From S015-6 sp964384945 (GTDB taxonomy: Bacteria > Desulfobacterota > DSWW01): a DNA stretch of 56,256 nt. Both the position numbers and the translations under genes were made by a program. The stretch covers positions 1 to 56,256 of the forward strand of contig CAYLMK010000030.1 of the NCBI GenBank assembly GCA_964384945.1. The letters are read 5' to 3'. Under the pieces are notes generated by a model. The model made no database searches and was not told the DNA's origin. It was given only the letters and a program-made list of their open reading frames with translations. Positions 34,519-43,980 of this stretch are shown piece after piece (the first letter of the stretch is position 1; every line of letters begins with the position of its first letter).

Positions 34519-35796
34519 TCAAGTCGACCGAGCCAGGGCCTGATCCACGTCCGACAGGATATCGTCGATGTGCTCGAGGCCGATCGAGAGCCTTATGAGT
34601 TCCGGCGTGATGCCCCCTTGGCGCTGCTGCTCCTCGTGGAGCTGCGAATGCGTGGTCGTGGCCGGATGAATGGCCAGGCTTTTGGCGTCTCCCACGTTCG
34701 CCAGGTGCGAGAAAAGCTTCAGATTGTCGATGAACCCGCTGCCGGCGGTCCGGCCGCCCTTGATCCCGAAAACGACCATGGCGCCGAACCCCTTCTTCAG
34801 ATACCTGCTCGCAACCTCGTGGGAAGGGTCATCCTTCAGGCCGGGATACCTGACCCATTCGACCCGTTCGTGCTCCTTGATATATCGTGCAACGGCGAGG
34901 GCGTTCTCGGAGTGCCGCTGCATGCGCAGGGGGAGCGTCTCGATGCCCTGGAGGAAGAGCCAGGCATTGTCGGGCGAAATACAGGCCCCCAGGTTTCGCA
35001 GGGGCACGAGGCGCATCCGCAGGATGTAGGCTACCGGGCACAGGTCGCCCAGATCGAAGGCGTAACGGATGCCGTGATAGCTCGGGTCCGGTTCCGAGAG
35101 GAGCGGGAACCTGCCGCCGGTCCAGTCGAACTTGCCGGAATCCACGACGATGCCCCCGATGCCTGTCCCGTGGCCGCCCAGCCATTTCGTGAGGGAGTGC
35201 ACCACGATGTCCGCGCCATGATCCAGGGGCCTGAGGAGATAGGGGGTGGTGAAGGTGGAGTCCACGACCAGCGGCACACCCTCGGCATGAGCGATCCGGC
35301 CGATGCTTTCGAGATCCGCAACATCGAGCGCCGGGTTTCCGATCGTTTCGCAGAACAGGAGCTTGGTCCGCGGTGTGACGGCCTTTGCGAAGTTCTCCGG
35401 ATCGCGGGAATCCACAAAGCGCACCTGGATCCCGAACTGGGGCAGGATGTTGTCGAACATGGTGTAGGTGCCGCCGTAAAGGTTGCGGGCGGACACGATC
35501 TCGTCGCCTGCCTGGCAGAGGTTGATGATGCTGTAGAAGATGGCGCTCGTGCCCGATGCCAGCGCCAGCGCCGCAGCGCCCCCTTCCAGGGCCGCCACCC
35601 GTTTTTCGAGCACGTCCTGCGTCGGGTTCATGATCCGGGTGTAAATGTTCCCCATCTCCTTGAGGGCGAACAGATCGGCCGCGTGTGCCGTGTTGTGGAA
35701 CAGATACGAGCTTGTTCGGTAGACCGGCACCGCCCGGCTCCTGGTCGTGGGTTCCGGTTGCTGCCCTGCATGGAGGCAAAGGGTTTCCAGTTTCAT
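34519..35796 (-). CDS. metY: O-acetylhomoserine sulfhydrylase
   Basis: 425 residues, PLP-dependent Cys/Met metabolism enzyme that forms homocysteine from O-acetylhomoserine and sulfide. The PLP lysine is K204 in HSLTKWLGGHG; SGTSAIF and the C-terminal SIGLEHIDDILSDVDQAL are typical. ATG 35796 is chosen because GGAGAAG lies 4 nt upstream; the frame is open beyond it but without a ribosome site. No SAM riboswitch consensus is seen upstream. Confidence 0.93.
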   Translation of the reverse strand: MKLETLCLHAGQQPEPTTRSRAVPVYRTSSYLFHNTAHAADLFALKEMGNIYTRIMNPTQDVLEKRVAALEGGAAALALASGTSAIFYSIINLCQAGDEIVSARNLYGGTYTMFDNILPQFGIQVRFVDSRDPENFAKAVTPRTKLLFCETIGNPALDVADLESIGRIAHAEGVPLVVDSTFTTPYLLRPLDHGADIVVHSLTKWLGGHGTGIGGIVVDSGKFDWTGGRFPLLSEPDPSYHGIRYAFDLGDLCPVAYILRMRLVPLRNLGACISPDNAWLFLQGIETLPLRMQRHSENALAVARYIKEHERVEWVRYPGLKDDPSHEVASRYLKKGFGAMVVFGIKGGRTAGSGFIDNLKLFSHLANVGDAKSLAIHPATTTHSQLHEEQQRQGGITPELIRLSIGLEHIDDILSDVDQALARST

Positions 35797-35947
35797 GATC
35801 TTCTCCGAAGGGGCGGTTCTCATCTCTGCCTGTTTCTCTGAGATGCTGCGTCCGGGGTGGATGCTTCGCTCGCACCGCGGACGGGCAGCCCGGTTTCGTG
35901 CCGCGCATCCATCGCTCTTCAGGATACGTCTTTTGCGAATAAGTTCT

Positions 35948-35961
35948 TTGACGTATGTCAA
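35948..35961. promoter_or_regulatory. Dyad TTGAC-N4-GTCAA
   Basis: A perfect inverted repeat with the geometry of CRP/FNR-family operators, between divergent metY (start 35796) and the FG-GAP gene (start 36081). It contains a -35-like TTGACA or TTGACG on either strand, so it may simply be overlapping promoter elements. Confidence 0.4.
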
Positions 35962-36080
35962 TGATGGACCCGCCGGTGCGACTTTTAGGAATGCTGTGCT
36001 AGGATGGAACGGGAACAGGGGAAAAGGCCTTGGAGAGATTCGCGACGGCGTTTGGAGCGGCAGGGAGGAAAGGGTCGAGG

Positions 36081-38021
36081 ATGCAGGGCATGGCTCGGAT
36101 ACGGCTGCTCATCGGGTGTCTGGGACTCGGGTTGGTGGGGAACTGCTCGGGGGCAGGGGAGCCGGCGGCAACGGGGCCGACAGGCCTGAACGATTCGGCC
36201 TGGCCCATGCACCCCGTCGCCGTCACATATCGGGGCGCGAATGCGCTGGGCGCCGGGGACGTGAACCGGGACGGCTTCACGGATTACGTGACGAACTACG
36301 AGTTCGACCAAAGATACGTGATTGCCCTTCATCCCGGCGGCGCCGGCAGGATCAAGGAGCCGTGGCCGGCGGTGGTGGCATGGGAGCCTGAGCCGCTGGC
36401 GAACGGAGGCGGCGTGAACCCGGAAAACGCGGCCCTCGGAGATTTCGACGGAGACGGCAATCTCGATGTGGTGGCCGCCCAGGGCTGGTCGAATCTGCCT
36501 TTCTGGGAAGGCAGCGAGCCCGGCGTACGGGTCGTCTGGGGCCCCCCGGCGGGCAGGCTCACGGAGGAAGGCGCCTGGACCGACGGAGGTCGGATTCCGG
36601 CCACCATAGACCGGGGGCATCTCATCTATGTGGTGCCCTGCGACGTCAACGGCGACGGCGCCACGGACATCGTCGCGGGCGGCAGGATCCATGGCGGGAA
36701 CGGAAGGAAAGGGGGCGTGATCTGGATCGAAGCACCTGGCCGTCCCGACGAGCGCCGGGATCTCTCCCAATGGCAGGTTCATGACATCGATCCGGATCAG
36801 TTCAGCGGTCACGGACTCGTCCTCGCGGATGTCGACATCGATGGAGACGACGACATCGCCCTGGCGAACGCGGACTTCGATACGCCGGAGGAGGAAGAGA
36901 AGGTCCTCTGGTACGAAAACCCGGGCGCGGCATCGCCGGCCCAGAGGCGCCCCTGGCCCGCGCACGTGATCTATGAGGGAGACGAGTTTCTGGGCAAGCC
37001 CCAGATCGCGGCAGCGGACCTGGATGGAGACGGGCTCGACGATCTGATCACGCAGACGGCCCGGGACGTTTACTGGTTCCGGAAGACGGGCATCGATCCG
37101 GTAGTCTGGGAGAGAATCGTGATCCCCAAGGATCCGGTCGCCCGGTGGCCGGCCAGACCGATCCGCGCGGCGGACCTGGACGGGGACGGAAGGCTCGATC
37201 TGGTCGGAATGCTCATGCACGAGGATGGGGATCTGCCGGGCGCGAAGGCCGCCGCCTTCTGGATGCGCTGCGAGGGGATCCGGCCGCAGGCCGACAATTG
37301 GACGACCCATGTGATCAAGTGGGGATCCGGCAGGACGATGCTGCTTCCGATCTTCGGGGAGAAGTGGGACCAGGTCCAGTTCTCGGATCTGGACCGGGAC
37401 GGGGATCTGGATATCGTGGCCAACTGCGAGGAGTGGTGGGAAGACGACATCGAGTTCAGGTTCTTCTGGGACCCGCGCCTGGATCCGCAGAGCGTTGCCG
37501 TGGTCTGGTTCGAGAACAGGCTTCACGAGAAGCCGTATGCGTTCCGCGAGAGGGAGGGCCTCTGTGTGATGGAGGCCGAGCAAGCAACGGATCTCAGGGA
37601 CGGGACCTGGATCTCGAGGGCTCTGTATCCAGGCTATGCGGGCGACGGGTATATGCAGGACCACAACATGCTGACCCGGAGCGATGCGGCCTGGAGCGAG
37701 ACCGGAGGCCTCGAATACGCCGTCGAGGTGGCGGGCGGTACCTATCGAGTCTGGGTGCGCCGATGGGTGCCGCAACGATGGGGCCTGCTTCTCGGCCGGG
37801 GCGAGTCCGACTCGGCATGGATCGGCGTGGACGGCCGGGCCCTGGGCGGGCCTTTCGACGACAAACCGGCAGGCGTCGAGGCGTGGACCTGGGTAGGGGC
37901 GACCGAGCCGATCGAACTGCGGGCCGGGGATCACACGCTCAGCCTGCGGATTCGCGAGGGCGGCTACGCCGTGGACCGGATCCTGCTTTCGGCCGACCCG
38001 GATTTCGTGCCGGATGACTGA
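36081..38021 (+). CDS. Secreted FG-GAP/VCBS-repeat lipoprotein
   Basis: 646 residues: lipoprotein signal (CLGLGLVGNC), then repeated FG-GAP/VCBS blades recognised by Asp-rich loops (GDVNRDGFTD, GDFDGDGNLD, CDVNGDGATD, ADVDIDGDDD, ADLDGDGLDD, ADLDGDGRLD, SDLDRDGDLD), that is about seven blades of a calcium-binding propeller. The C-terminal about 140 residues (EGLCVMEAEQATDL ... IREGGYAVDRILLSAD) look like a carbohydrate-binding module. The target is unknown. ATG 36081 follows GGAGGAAAGG. Confidence 0.85.
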   Translation: MQGMARIRLLIGCLGLGLVGNCSGAGEPAATGPTGLNDSAWPMHPVAVTYRGANALGAGDVNRDGFTDYVTNYEFDQRYVIALHPGGAGRIKEPWPAVVAWEPEPLANGGGVNPENAALGDFDGDGNLDVVAAQGWSNLPFWEGSEPGVRVVWGPPAGRLTEEGAWTDGGRIPATIDRGHLIYVVPCDVNGDGATDIVAGGRIHGGNGRKGGVIWIEAPGRPDERRDLSQWQVHDIDPDQFSGHGLVLADVDIDGDDDIALANADFDTPEEEEKVLWYENPGAASPAQRRPWPAHVIYEGDEFLGKPQIAAADLDGDGLDDLITQTARDVYWFRKTGIDPVVWERIVIPKDPVARWPARPIRAADLDGDGRLDLVGMLMHEDGDLPGAKAAAFWMRCEGIRPQADNWTTHVIKWGSGRTMLLPIFGEKWDQVQFSDLDRDGDLDIVANCEEWWEDDIEFRFFWDPRLDPQSVAVVWFENRLHEKPYAFREREGLCVMEAEQATDLRDGTWISRALYPGYAGDGYMQDHNMLTRSDAAWSETGGLEYAVEVAGGTYRVWVRRWVPQRWGLLLGRGESDSAWIGVDGRALGGPFDDKPAGVEAWTWVGATEPIELRAGDHTLSLRIREGGYAVDRILLSADPDFVPDD

Positions 38022-38189
38022 GCATGGGAGTCGCAGACCGGGGATCAGATGCCCCGCCGCCCATCTCGGCATACTCGGCAAGCTCTTCGTATCTCGCCAG
38101 GCGGGCCGTTTGAAAGGGTCCAGGCTCGAGGGGCGCGCAAGACCGGGGGATGAGCGGCAGCCCATTGGCGGCCGGAGGTGCGGGGCCTG

Positions 38190-39083
38190 CTAAATGACGG
38201 AGCCGACGGCCCGGTAGTGCCTCTCCCGCGCCTCTTCCGGGAGGCCCAGGAACGTGTCGATCTCCTCGAGCATGGCCTGCTTGTCTCCGAGCAGATTCCC
38301 CCGGAGGGGCAGGTAGTTGTTCGCGTGGTCGCAGGTCAGATGGGGGCCGTCCACCGTGATGTGCTCGACGAGGAGCCGCAATTCGTTCACCGTCCCTTCC
38401 GGCGGCTGTTCACGGAACAGGCCCTTCCGGATCTCCTCTGCGAGCTTTGTATGGGGATGAATCCACAGCCTTCGGATCCGGATGAACTCCGGGCAGGTCC
38501 GGTTGATCACCTTGGCGGTCTCGACCATGTGCTCTTCCCACCGGTCAATGCCTCCCAGACCGAGAAGCACGTAGTAGCTGAGCTCGATCCCTGCCCGCCG
38601 GGCCTTCTGCCCGGAGTCGATCAGAATCCGCTGGCTGATGCCCTTCTTGTGGAATCGAAGCAAGGCTTCGCTTCCGGTTTCCAGGCCCACGTGCACCCGG
38701 TCCAGCCCGCTCGCACGGAGGGCCTGAAGTTCCTCAAGCGACTTGTTGTAGATACTGCTCGCCCTTGCGTAGGCCGTCACCCGCTCGACCGTCGGGAAGC
38801 GCTCCCTGAGCCGCTTGAGAATCGGGACCAGTTCTGCCGCAGGCCTCTGAAGGGGGTCTGCGTCGCCCAGGAATGCGGTACGCGCGTGGTCGCCCCAGTA
38901 TTCCTTCAAAAGGTCGATGTCCTCCAGCACGTCCTGCACCGGCCGGGTCTCAAAGGGCTGGCCGTAAGCCTCGTAGATCCCGCAGAACCGGCACCGGTTC
39001 CAGTGACAGCCTCGAACCACGCGAAGAAGCAGGCTGCCCGCCTCGCTCGGAGGGCGGATAATCAGTCCCTCGGGAACACGCAT
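38190..39083 (-). CDS. Radical SAM protein
   Basis: 297 residues with a radical SAM core. The cluster motif is C26-x4-C31-x2-C34 (GCHWNRCRFCG), one residue longer than the common spacing but known in uncharacterised subfamilies. GLETGSE and the PxDAD-like FLGDADPLQ are also typical of the core. The substrate is unknown. GGAGAAGG precedes ATG 39083. It may share a transcript with the zinc-finger gene 97 bp upstream. Confidence 0.85.
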   Translation of the reverse strand: MRVPEGLIIRPPSEAGSLLLRVVRGCHWNRCRFCGIYEAYGQPFETRPVQDVLEDIDLLKEYWGDHARTAFLGDADPLQRPAAELVPILKRLRERFPTVERVTAYARASSIYNKSLEELQALRASGLDRVHVGLETGSEALLRFHKKGISQRILIDSGQKARRAGIELSYYVLLGLGGIDRWEEHMVETAKVINRTCPEFIRIRRLWIHPHTKLAEEIRKGLFREQPPEGTVNELRLLVEHITVDGPHLTCDHANNYLPLRGNLLGDKQAMLEEIDTFLGLPEEARERHYRAVGSVI

Positions 39084-39180
39084 GGGATCCTTCTCCTGTG
39101 GCCGACGGGTATCGACGGGTTGCAGGCTCCCCGGAGGCGAGCCGCGAGCCCCGGCCTCCTCTCCCGGAATCCGAAACCTT

Positions 39181-39531
39181 TCAGGACCGCTTTTTCGCAG
39201 TCTTCTTTCCGGCGGCCTTTTTCTTCGGTGCGGCCTTTGCCTTGGCTTCGGCCTTCTTCTTCGGTGCGGCCTTTGCCTTGGGGATTGCTTTTGGGCTGCA
39301 GAGCAGAGACCGAGTGGTGGCCAGGCGGCCGCAGCTATCGCAGAAGTATTTCAACTCCAGTCGCTTGGGGAAACAGACGTGCCGGGGATCGGATGCGGTC
39401 TGTCCGCAGAACTCGCAGACTGCCATCGACAGATCCTCGACCGCCGCAGGGGTGCACAGGTGCCCCTTTCGGGTCGTGGTCTTTCCGCACGTTGTGCAGA
39501 CGTGGATCTGAGAATCAGGGGTCTGTGTCAT
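39181..39531 (-). CDS. Triple zinc-finger protein with histone H1-like tail
   Basis: 116 residues. Three repeats of CxxCG-x8-9-(H/L)xC: CTTCGK...HLC, CEFCGQ...HVC, CDSCGR...LLC. After residue about 80 comes a lysine/alanine-rich tail of AKAAPKKKA repeats like the C-terminus of histone H1 or bacterial Hc1-type proteins. Nucleic-acid binding is inferred. AAAGGAG lies 7-8 nt before ATG 39531. Confidence 0.75.
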   Translation of the reverse strand: MTQTPDSQIHVCTTCGKTTTRKGHLCTPAAVEDLSMAVCEFCGQTASDPRHVCFPKRLELKYFCDSCGRLATTRSLLCSPKAIPKAKAAPKKKAEAKAKAAPKKKAAGKKTAKKRS

Positions 39532-39600
39532 TGGGTTTCTCCTTTTCGGGGTGGGTTTGCTTTCCAAAGAGAAGTAATCTATCATTTTGCTTCTATGTTG

Positions 39601-39606
39601 TATAAT
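39601..39606 (+). promoter_or_regulatory. Candidate -10 box in an AT-rich island
   Basis: Perfect TATAAT inside the AT-rich stretch 39571-39645, which stands out from the GC-rich surroundings and lies between divergent genes. No good -35 box is present. Confidence 0.35.
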
Positions 39607-39650
39607 TACAAAGCGTTTGATGCACCAAAGGGGAAAAGTGTTTTCGAAGG

Positions 39651-39680
39651 AAGACGAGAGAAGACGAAAGAAGACGATAA
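39651..39680 (+). repeat. Three tandem 10-bp repeats in a 5' leader
   Basis: AAGACGAGAG, AAGACGAAAG and AAGACGATAA occupy exactly the space where the ribosome site of the next gene would be. The unit is purine-rich and could act as a weak ribosome-binding or slippage-prone region. Confidence 0.55.
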
Positions 39681-39681
39681 C

Positions 39682-40587
39682 ATGAAACCTTTGTTTGTGC
39701 CGTTTTTCTCCGGTTCCAGGGACGGGGCTCTTTGCCGGATCCTGGCGGCGGTCGTGATCCTGGCCACGATCTGGCCCTCGGCGGCGACCGCCGGCATGGT
39801 GCTCGGTGAGAAGACCGAATTGGGAGGGCTGCCCGCTCAGGGTCAGGCCGCGGCGGTCCCCGCAACGCAGGCGCGCGAGTCCACTACCTACATGGAGGGC
39901 AAGCGGATCCGCACCGAGACCGGGGGACGCGTCTTTGTGATGGACTTCGACAAGGGTGTTCTCCTGATGATCAACCCGTCCGAAAAGACCTTCTCGGAGA
40001 TGAGCCTGAAGGAGTTGCGGGAAGCGCAGAACCAGGCGATGGAGTGGATGAAGGGCCTGCGCGCCCAGATGGAAGAGAAGATGAAGACCATGCCTCCCGA
40101 GTCCAGGGAAGCCATGCAGAAAAAGCTGCAGTCCTTGCCGGAGGGGGTTTTCGGGGAAGACAAGCCGGCCAAGGTCACCGTGAAGGCGACCGGAAAGCAA
40201 GAGACCGTCAACGGCTTTGCCTGCAAGGAATACGAGGTTTACGAAGACGGGGAGTTGGCGACCCGGTACTGGTTGGCCCCTTCTGTTTCGACCAAGGCCT
40301 TTGACGCATACCAGAAGGAGTTGAGCGAATGGCTCGGAGGGATGGGTCCTCTTGGGGCCAATCGTCTGAAGGAATGGGAGCACGTCCGGGACAAGGGCTT
40401 CCCGATCAAGGTGACGCGTGTCAAGCCGATTGCGGGCCAGTTTTCCATGAACCGGGAGATTCTCCGTATCGAGGAGAAATCGCTGGATGAAGCCCTTTTT
40501 CAGCCCCCCAAGGAATACAAACGTGTCGAGGCCCCTCAGATCCCGAAGTTCGGCGGAAGCCCGGCGAGCAAGCCCCCGCCCAAGTAG
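39682..40587 (+). CDS. Secreted DUF4412-like protein
   Basis: 301 residues with an N-terminal signal peptide (LAAVVILATIWPSAATAG). The body has the pattern of proteins that report a measured metal or conversion state of a small periplasmic domain: TYMEGKRIRTE, VFVMDFDKGVLLMINPSEKTF and a C-terminal RVKPIAGQFSMNREILRIEEKSL. Function unknown. ATG 39682 is selected because an upstream open frame includes the AT-rich island; no clear Shine-Dalgarno sequence is present. Confidence 0.7.
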   Translation: MKPLFVPFFSGSRDGALCRILAAVVILATIWPSAATAGMVLGEKTELGGLPAQGQAAAVPATQARESTTYMEGKRIRTETGGRVFVMDFDKGVLLMINPSEKTFSEMSLKELREAQNQAMEWMKGLRAQMEEKMKTMPPESREAMQKKLQSLPEGVFGEDKPAKVTVKATGKQETVNGFACKEYEVYEDGELATRYWLAPSVSTKAFDAYQKELSEWLGGMGPLGANRLKEWEHVRDKGFPIKVTRVKPIAGQFSMNREILRIEEKSLDEALFQPPKEYKRVEAPQIPKFGGSPASKPPPK

Positions 40588-40673
40588 AGCGCACGTGTGA
40601 GTGATCCTGAAGGAAGCCTTCCCCTGAAATCGAAGCGAGTCTTCGCTTTCCCCGGAGAAGGATTTCGCGTCCC

Positions 40674-41678
40674 ATGAAGCGACGAGCCTTGGTCACGGGT
40701 GCCTGCGGCTTCCTGGGAGGGCATCTCGTCCGTCACTTGCTGGAGGAGGGCTGGGAGGTCAGGGCCACGGACCTGCATGGGGCAGACCGTAGCCGGCTGC
40801 CGGAGGGTGTTCCCTGGATGCCCGCGGATCTCACCCGGGAGGCGACGCTGCCCCCGGTGCTCGAAGGGGTGGGTGTTGTCTTTCATGCGGCCCATCTTTC
40901 CGATTCCTCGATACCCTGGGAACGTCTCTACCGGGTGAATGTGCTGGGCACGGACCACCTCCTGGAAGCGGCCCGCAGGGCGGGTGTGAGCCGGGTCGTG
41001 AGCTGGTCGAGCTGCCGTGTTTATGGGAGGTCGACCGGGAGGGGGAATCCGGTCGAGGAGAACCAGCCGGTGCGGCCCAGGGAGGCCCTGGGCCGATCGA
41101 GGGCTATGCAGGATGCCGTGGTCTGGCGTCACCATGACGCGGGCCTGGCGGCCACGGTTTTGCGTCCGAGCCTTCTTTACGGGGCAGGAGGCCCGGGAGA
41201 TTTTGCCGAGTTCCTGCTCGGCCTGCACCGGCTGCCGTTTGTGCCTGTTCCGGTGAACCGGGTCCGGAAGGTGGCGAGCGTACACGTGAAGGACGTTGTG
41301 AGGGCCGCCTCCTTCCTGGCGCTGCGGGAGGAGGCGGCGGGGCAGGAATACAACGTCAGCGATGAGGGCCGGTATTCTTTTTCCGGATTTCTCAGGCTTC
41401 TTGCCCGGGCGCTCGGCAAGCCGACCGTCCCGGTCCTGGCCCCGAGGGCCCTGGTGAAGGCCGGTTGCTGGCTGGCCGCCGGGATCTCCGGAGGCTCGGC
41501 CCCGGCCGGCAGAGGCGGTCCCGGGCGCGGAAAAGAGATGGTGTATGATCTTGTTTTTGATTTTGTGCCTTCCAACAGTAAAATCAAGGCATTGGATTTC
41601 CGGTTTCTCTTTCCGGATCCGGGCACGGGAATTCCGGAAACCGTTCAGGAGCTGCGCCGGGAAGGATACCTGAAATAG
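40674..41678 (+). CDS. NAD-dependent epimerase/dehydratase-like protein without catalytic Tyr-Lys
   Basis: 334 residues of the extended SDR fold with the Rossmann motif VTGACGFLGG (GxxGxxG). The SS...VYG region is present, but the YxxxK dyad is replaced by L139-G-R-S-R143, so normal SDR chemistry seems unlikely. GGAGAAGG precedes ATG 40674. It lies 60 bp upstream of pnp in the place where rpsO usually is. Confidence 0.78.
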   Translation: MKRRALVTGACGFLGGHLVRHLLEEGWEVRATDLHGADRSRLPEGVPWMPADLTREATLPPVLEGVGVVFHAAHLSDSSIPWERLYRVNVLGTDHLLEAARRAGVSRVVSWSSCRVYGRSTGRGNPVEENQPVRPREALGRSRAMQDAVVWRHHDAGLAATVLRPSLLYGAGGPGDFAEFLLGLHRLPFVPVPVNRVRKVASVHVKDVVRAASFLALREEAAGQEYNVSDEGRYSFSGFLRLLARALGKPTVPVLAPRALVKAGCWLAAGISGGSAPAGRGGPGRGKEMVYDLVFDFVPSNSKIKALDFRFLFPDPGTGIPETVQELRREGYLK

Positions 41679-41738
41679 GGCTCGCAGGACCCGGCAGGTA
41701 GGTGAAGCTCGTCTTTCCCTGCTCAAGAAAGGAAACGT

Positions 41739-43850
41739 ATGGTAGTCGAAACGGTTGTGATCAACGGCAAGGAGATTCATCTCGAAACGGGGAGGGTGGC
41801 AAGGCAGGCGCATGGGGCGGTTCTGGCCCGCGAGGGGGATACGGTGGTTCTGGTTACCGCCGTGCACGAGAAGCCGCAGCGCACGGGACTCGATTTCTTC
41901 CCCATGACGGTTGAATACAGGGAAAGGACCGCGGCCGCGGGTCGTGTTCCCGGCGGGTTCTTCAAACGGGAGATGAGGCCGGCGGACCGGGAGACCCTGA
42001 CCTCCCGGCTCGTGGACCGCAGCCTGAGGCCGCTCTTCCCGGAGGCCTTCAAGAACGAGACGCAGATCATCGCCACGGTCTTGAGTTTTGACCCGAACGC
42101 GGACCCGGGCGTGCTCGCGATCACGGGCGCCGCGCTGGCCACGCACATTTCCGAGATGCCCTGGAACGGTCCGGTGGCCGGGATTCGCGTTGCGCAGGTG
42201 GACGGCCGGTTCGTGGCGAACCCGAATTTCGAGGAGAAAGAGCGGGCGCAGCTGGACCTGATCGTCGCGGTCGCCAAGGGGGGCCTGGTGATGGTGGAGG
42301 GGAACTGCGAAGAGGTCTCGGAGGCCACGGTCGTGGAGGCCCTGGTTTTCGCCCGGAAGGCAGCTCAGCCTCTCTTGGCGGCCATGGACCGGGTGCGGGA
42401 GAGGGCGGGCCGGCCGAAGATCGAGATCGAGGAGCCGCCGGAAGAGGACCCCAAGTGGGTAGGGCAGATCTACGATGCGGCCAGGCCCGAACTGCAGAGC
42501 ATCCTGCACCGCGCCCTGGACAAGCTGTCCTTGCAGAAGGCGATCCGAGGGCTGCGGGACAGGATCGTCGAGCAGTTCGCCGGGCAGGGGGAAGATGCGG
42601 CCGAGAAGGCCAAGAAGGCCCGTGAAGTGTTCGAGGAACTCGAGTACGGGGAGGTGAGGAACCTGCTTCTGCGGGAGAATCTTCGGGTCGACGGAAGAGG
42701 CCCGAAGGATATCCGTCCGATCTCCGGCTCGGTGGGCTGGCTCCCCCGCACGCACGGTTCGGCGCTGTTCACGAGGGGCGAGACCCAGGCCATGGTGAGC
42801 TGCACGCTGGGCACCGGTCAGGACGAGCAGATCGTCGAGGCCCTGCACGGGGAGGCCAGGGAGCGCTTCTTGCTTCACTACAACTTCCCCCCGTACAGTG
42901 TGGGCGAAGTGAAGCGGATCATGGGCCCGGGACGCAGAGAGATCGGCCACGGCAACCTGGCCCGTCGCGCGCTGGACACGGTCATTCCCGGCCAAGACCT
43001 GTTTCCTTACACGATCCGGGTCGTTTCGGACATCAGCGAATCGAACGGCTCGTCTTCGATGGCCACGGTCTGCGGCGGGACGCTCGCCCTGATGGATGCG
43101 GGCGTGCCCATCCGGGAGCCGGTGGCAGGGATCGCAATGGGCCTTGTCCAGGCAGGGGACCGGGTACTCGTCGTTTCCGACATCGTCGGGATGGAGGATC
43201 ACCTCGGGGATATGGACTTCAAGGTGGCCGGAACCCGAAACGGAATCACCGCAGTGCAGCTCGACAATAAGCTCGGAGAGCTGGATCCGGAGGTGTTGAC
43301 CGAGGCGTTGGAACAGGCGCGGCAGGGCCGGCTGCATATTCTGGACGAGATGCGCAAGATCCTCGCGGCGCCTCGATCGGAGATCTCGCAGTATGCGCCG
43401 CAGGTTCATGTCGTCTCCATCCGCAAGGAGAGGATCCGCGAGCTTATCGGTCCGCAGGGAAGGGTGATTCAGCAGATCCAGGCGCAGACAGGCACGACGA
43501 TCGAGGTGAACGACGACGGCATGGTGCGGGTCTACTCGCCGAACAAGACGGCCCTGGAAGAGTGCCTGCGGATGATCAAGCACTACACCGCGGACCTGGA
43601 AAAAGGCAAGATTTACAGGGGCACGGTCGTGTCGGTAAAGGATTTCGGCGCATTTGTGCGCATTTACGGCTCGACGGAAGGCCTCGTGCACATCTCGGAA
43701 CTCGACAACTACCGGGTCAACAAGGTGACGGACGTCCTGAAGGAAGGCGAGTCGACCCTGGTCAAGGTCATTGATGTGGACAGGCAGGGCAAGATCAAGT
43801 TGAGCCGGAAGGATGCGCTGGATGCCCCGGCAAGCGAAATCGAAGGATAG
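41739..43850 (+). CDS. pnp: Polyribonucleotide nucleotidyltransferase (PNPase)
   Basis: 703 residues: two RNase PH domains, the helical linker, a KH domain (near 550-615) and an S1 domain (near 620-690). The catalytic area ESNGSSSMATVCGG and GDMDFKVAGTRNG is conserved. It degrades RNA from the 3' end with phosphate. AAAGGAAAC lies before the ATG. rpsO, the usual neighbour, is missing here. Confidence 0.96.
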   Translation: MVVETVVINGKEIHLETGRVARQAHGAVLAREGDTVVLVTAVHEKPQRTGLDFFPMTVEYRERTAAAGRVPGGFFKREMRPADRETLTSRLVDRSLRPLFPEAFKNETQIIATVLSFDPNADPGVLAITGAALATHISEMPWNGPVAGIRVAQVDGRFVANPNFEEKERAQLDLIVAVAKGGLVMVEGNCEEVSEATVVEALVFARKAAQPLLAAMDRVRERAGRPKIEIEEPPEEDPKWVGQIYDAARPELQSILHRALDKLSLQKAIRGLRDRIVEQFAGQGEDAAEKAKKAREVFEELEYGEVRNLLLRENLRVDGRGPKDIRPISGSVGWLPRTHGSALFTRGETQAMVSCTLGTGQDEQIVEALHGEARERFLLHYNFPPYSVGEVKRIMGPGRREIGHGNLARRALDTVIPGQDLFPYTIRVVSDISESNGSSSMATVCGGTLALMDAGVPIREPVAGIAMGLVQAGDRVLVVSDIVGMEDHLGDMDFKVAGTRNGITAVQLDNKLGELDPEVLTEALEQARQGRLHILDEMRKILAAPRSEISQYAPQVHVVSIRKERIRELIGPQGRVIQQIQAQTGTTIEVNDDGMVRVYSPNKTALEECLRMIKHYTADLEKGKIYRGTVVSVKDFGAFVRIYGSTEGLVHISELDNYRVNKVTDVLKEGESTLVKVIDVDRQGKIKLSRKDALDAPASEIEG

Positions 43851-43980
43851 CAGGGGCTTCGTGGGGTCCTCGCCGGCGCAGAGAGGAGAAGCTCTCGCGG
43901 GATTCCTGGATGGGGTAAGAAGACGTTGAAAAAGGCCCATCCACCGCTATCGCGACGAAGGCGCACGTCGAATATGCGGT

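Noticed and set aside
35840..35915. Possible SAM-type riboswitch ahead of metY
   Set aside because: A GGATGC/GCATCC closing pair and inner hairpins can be drawn, but no conserved SAM-I, SAM-II or SAH core is present, and such pairings are easy in GC-rich DNA.
40536..43940. A 1134-codon minus-strand frame
   Set aside because: It is the shadow of pnp and the SDR gene on the opposite strand.
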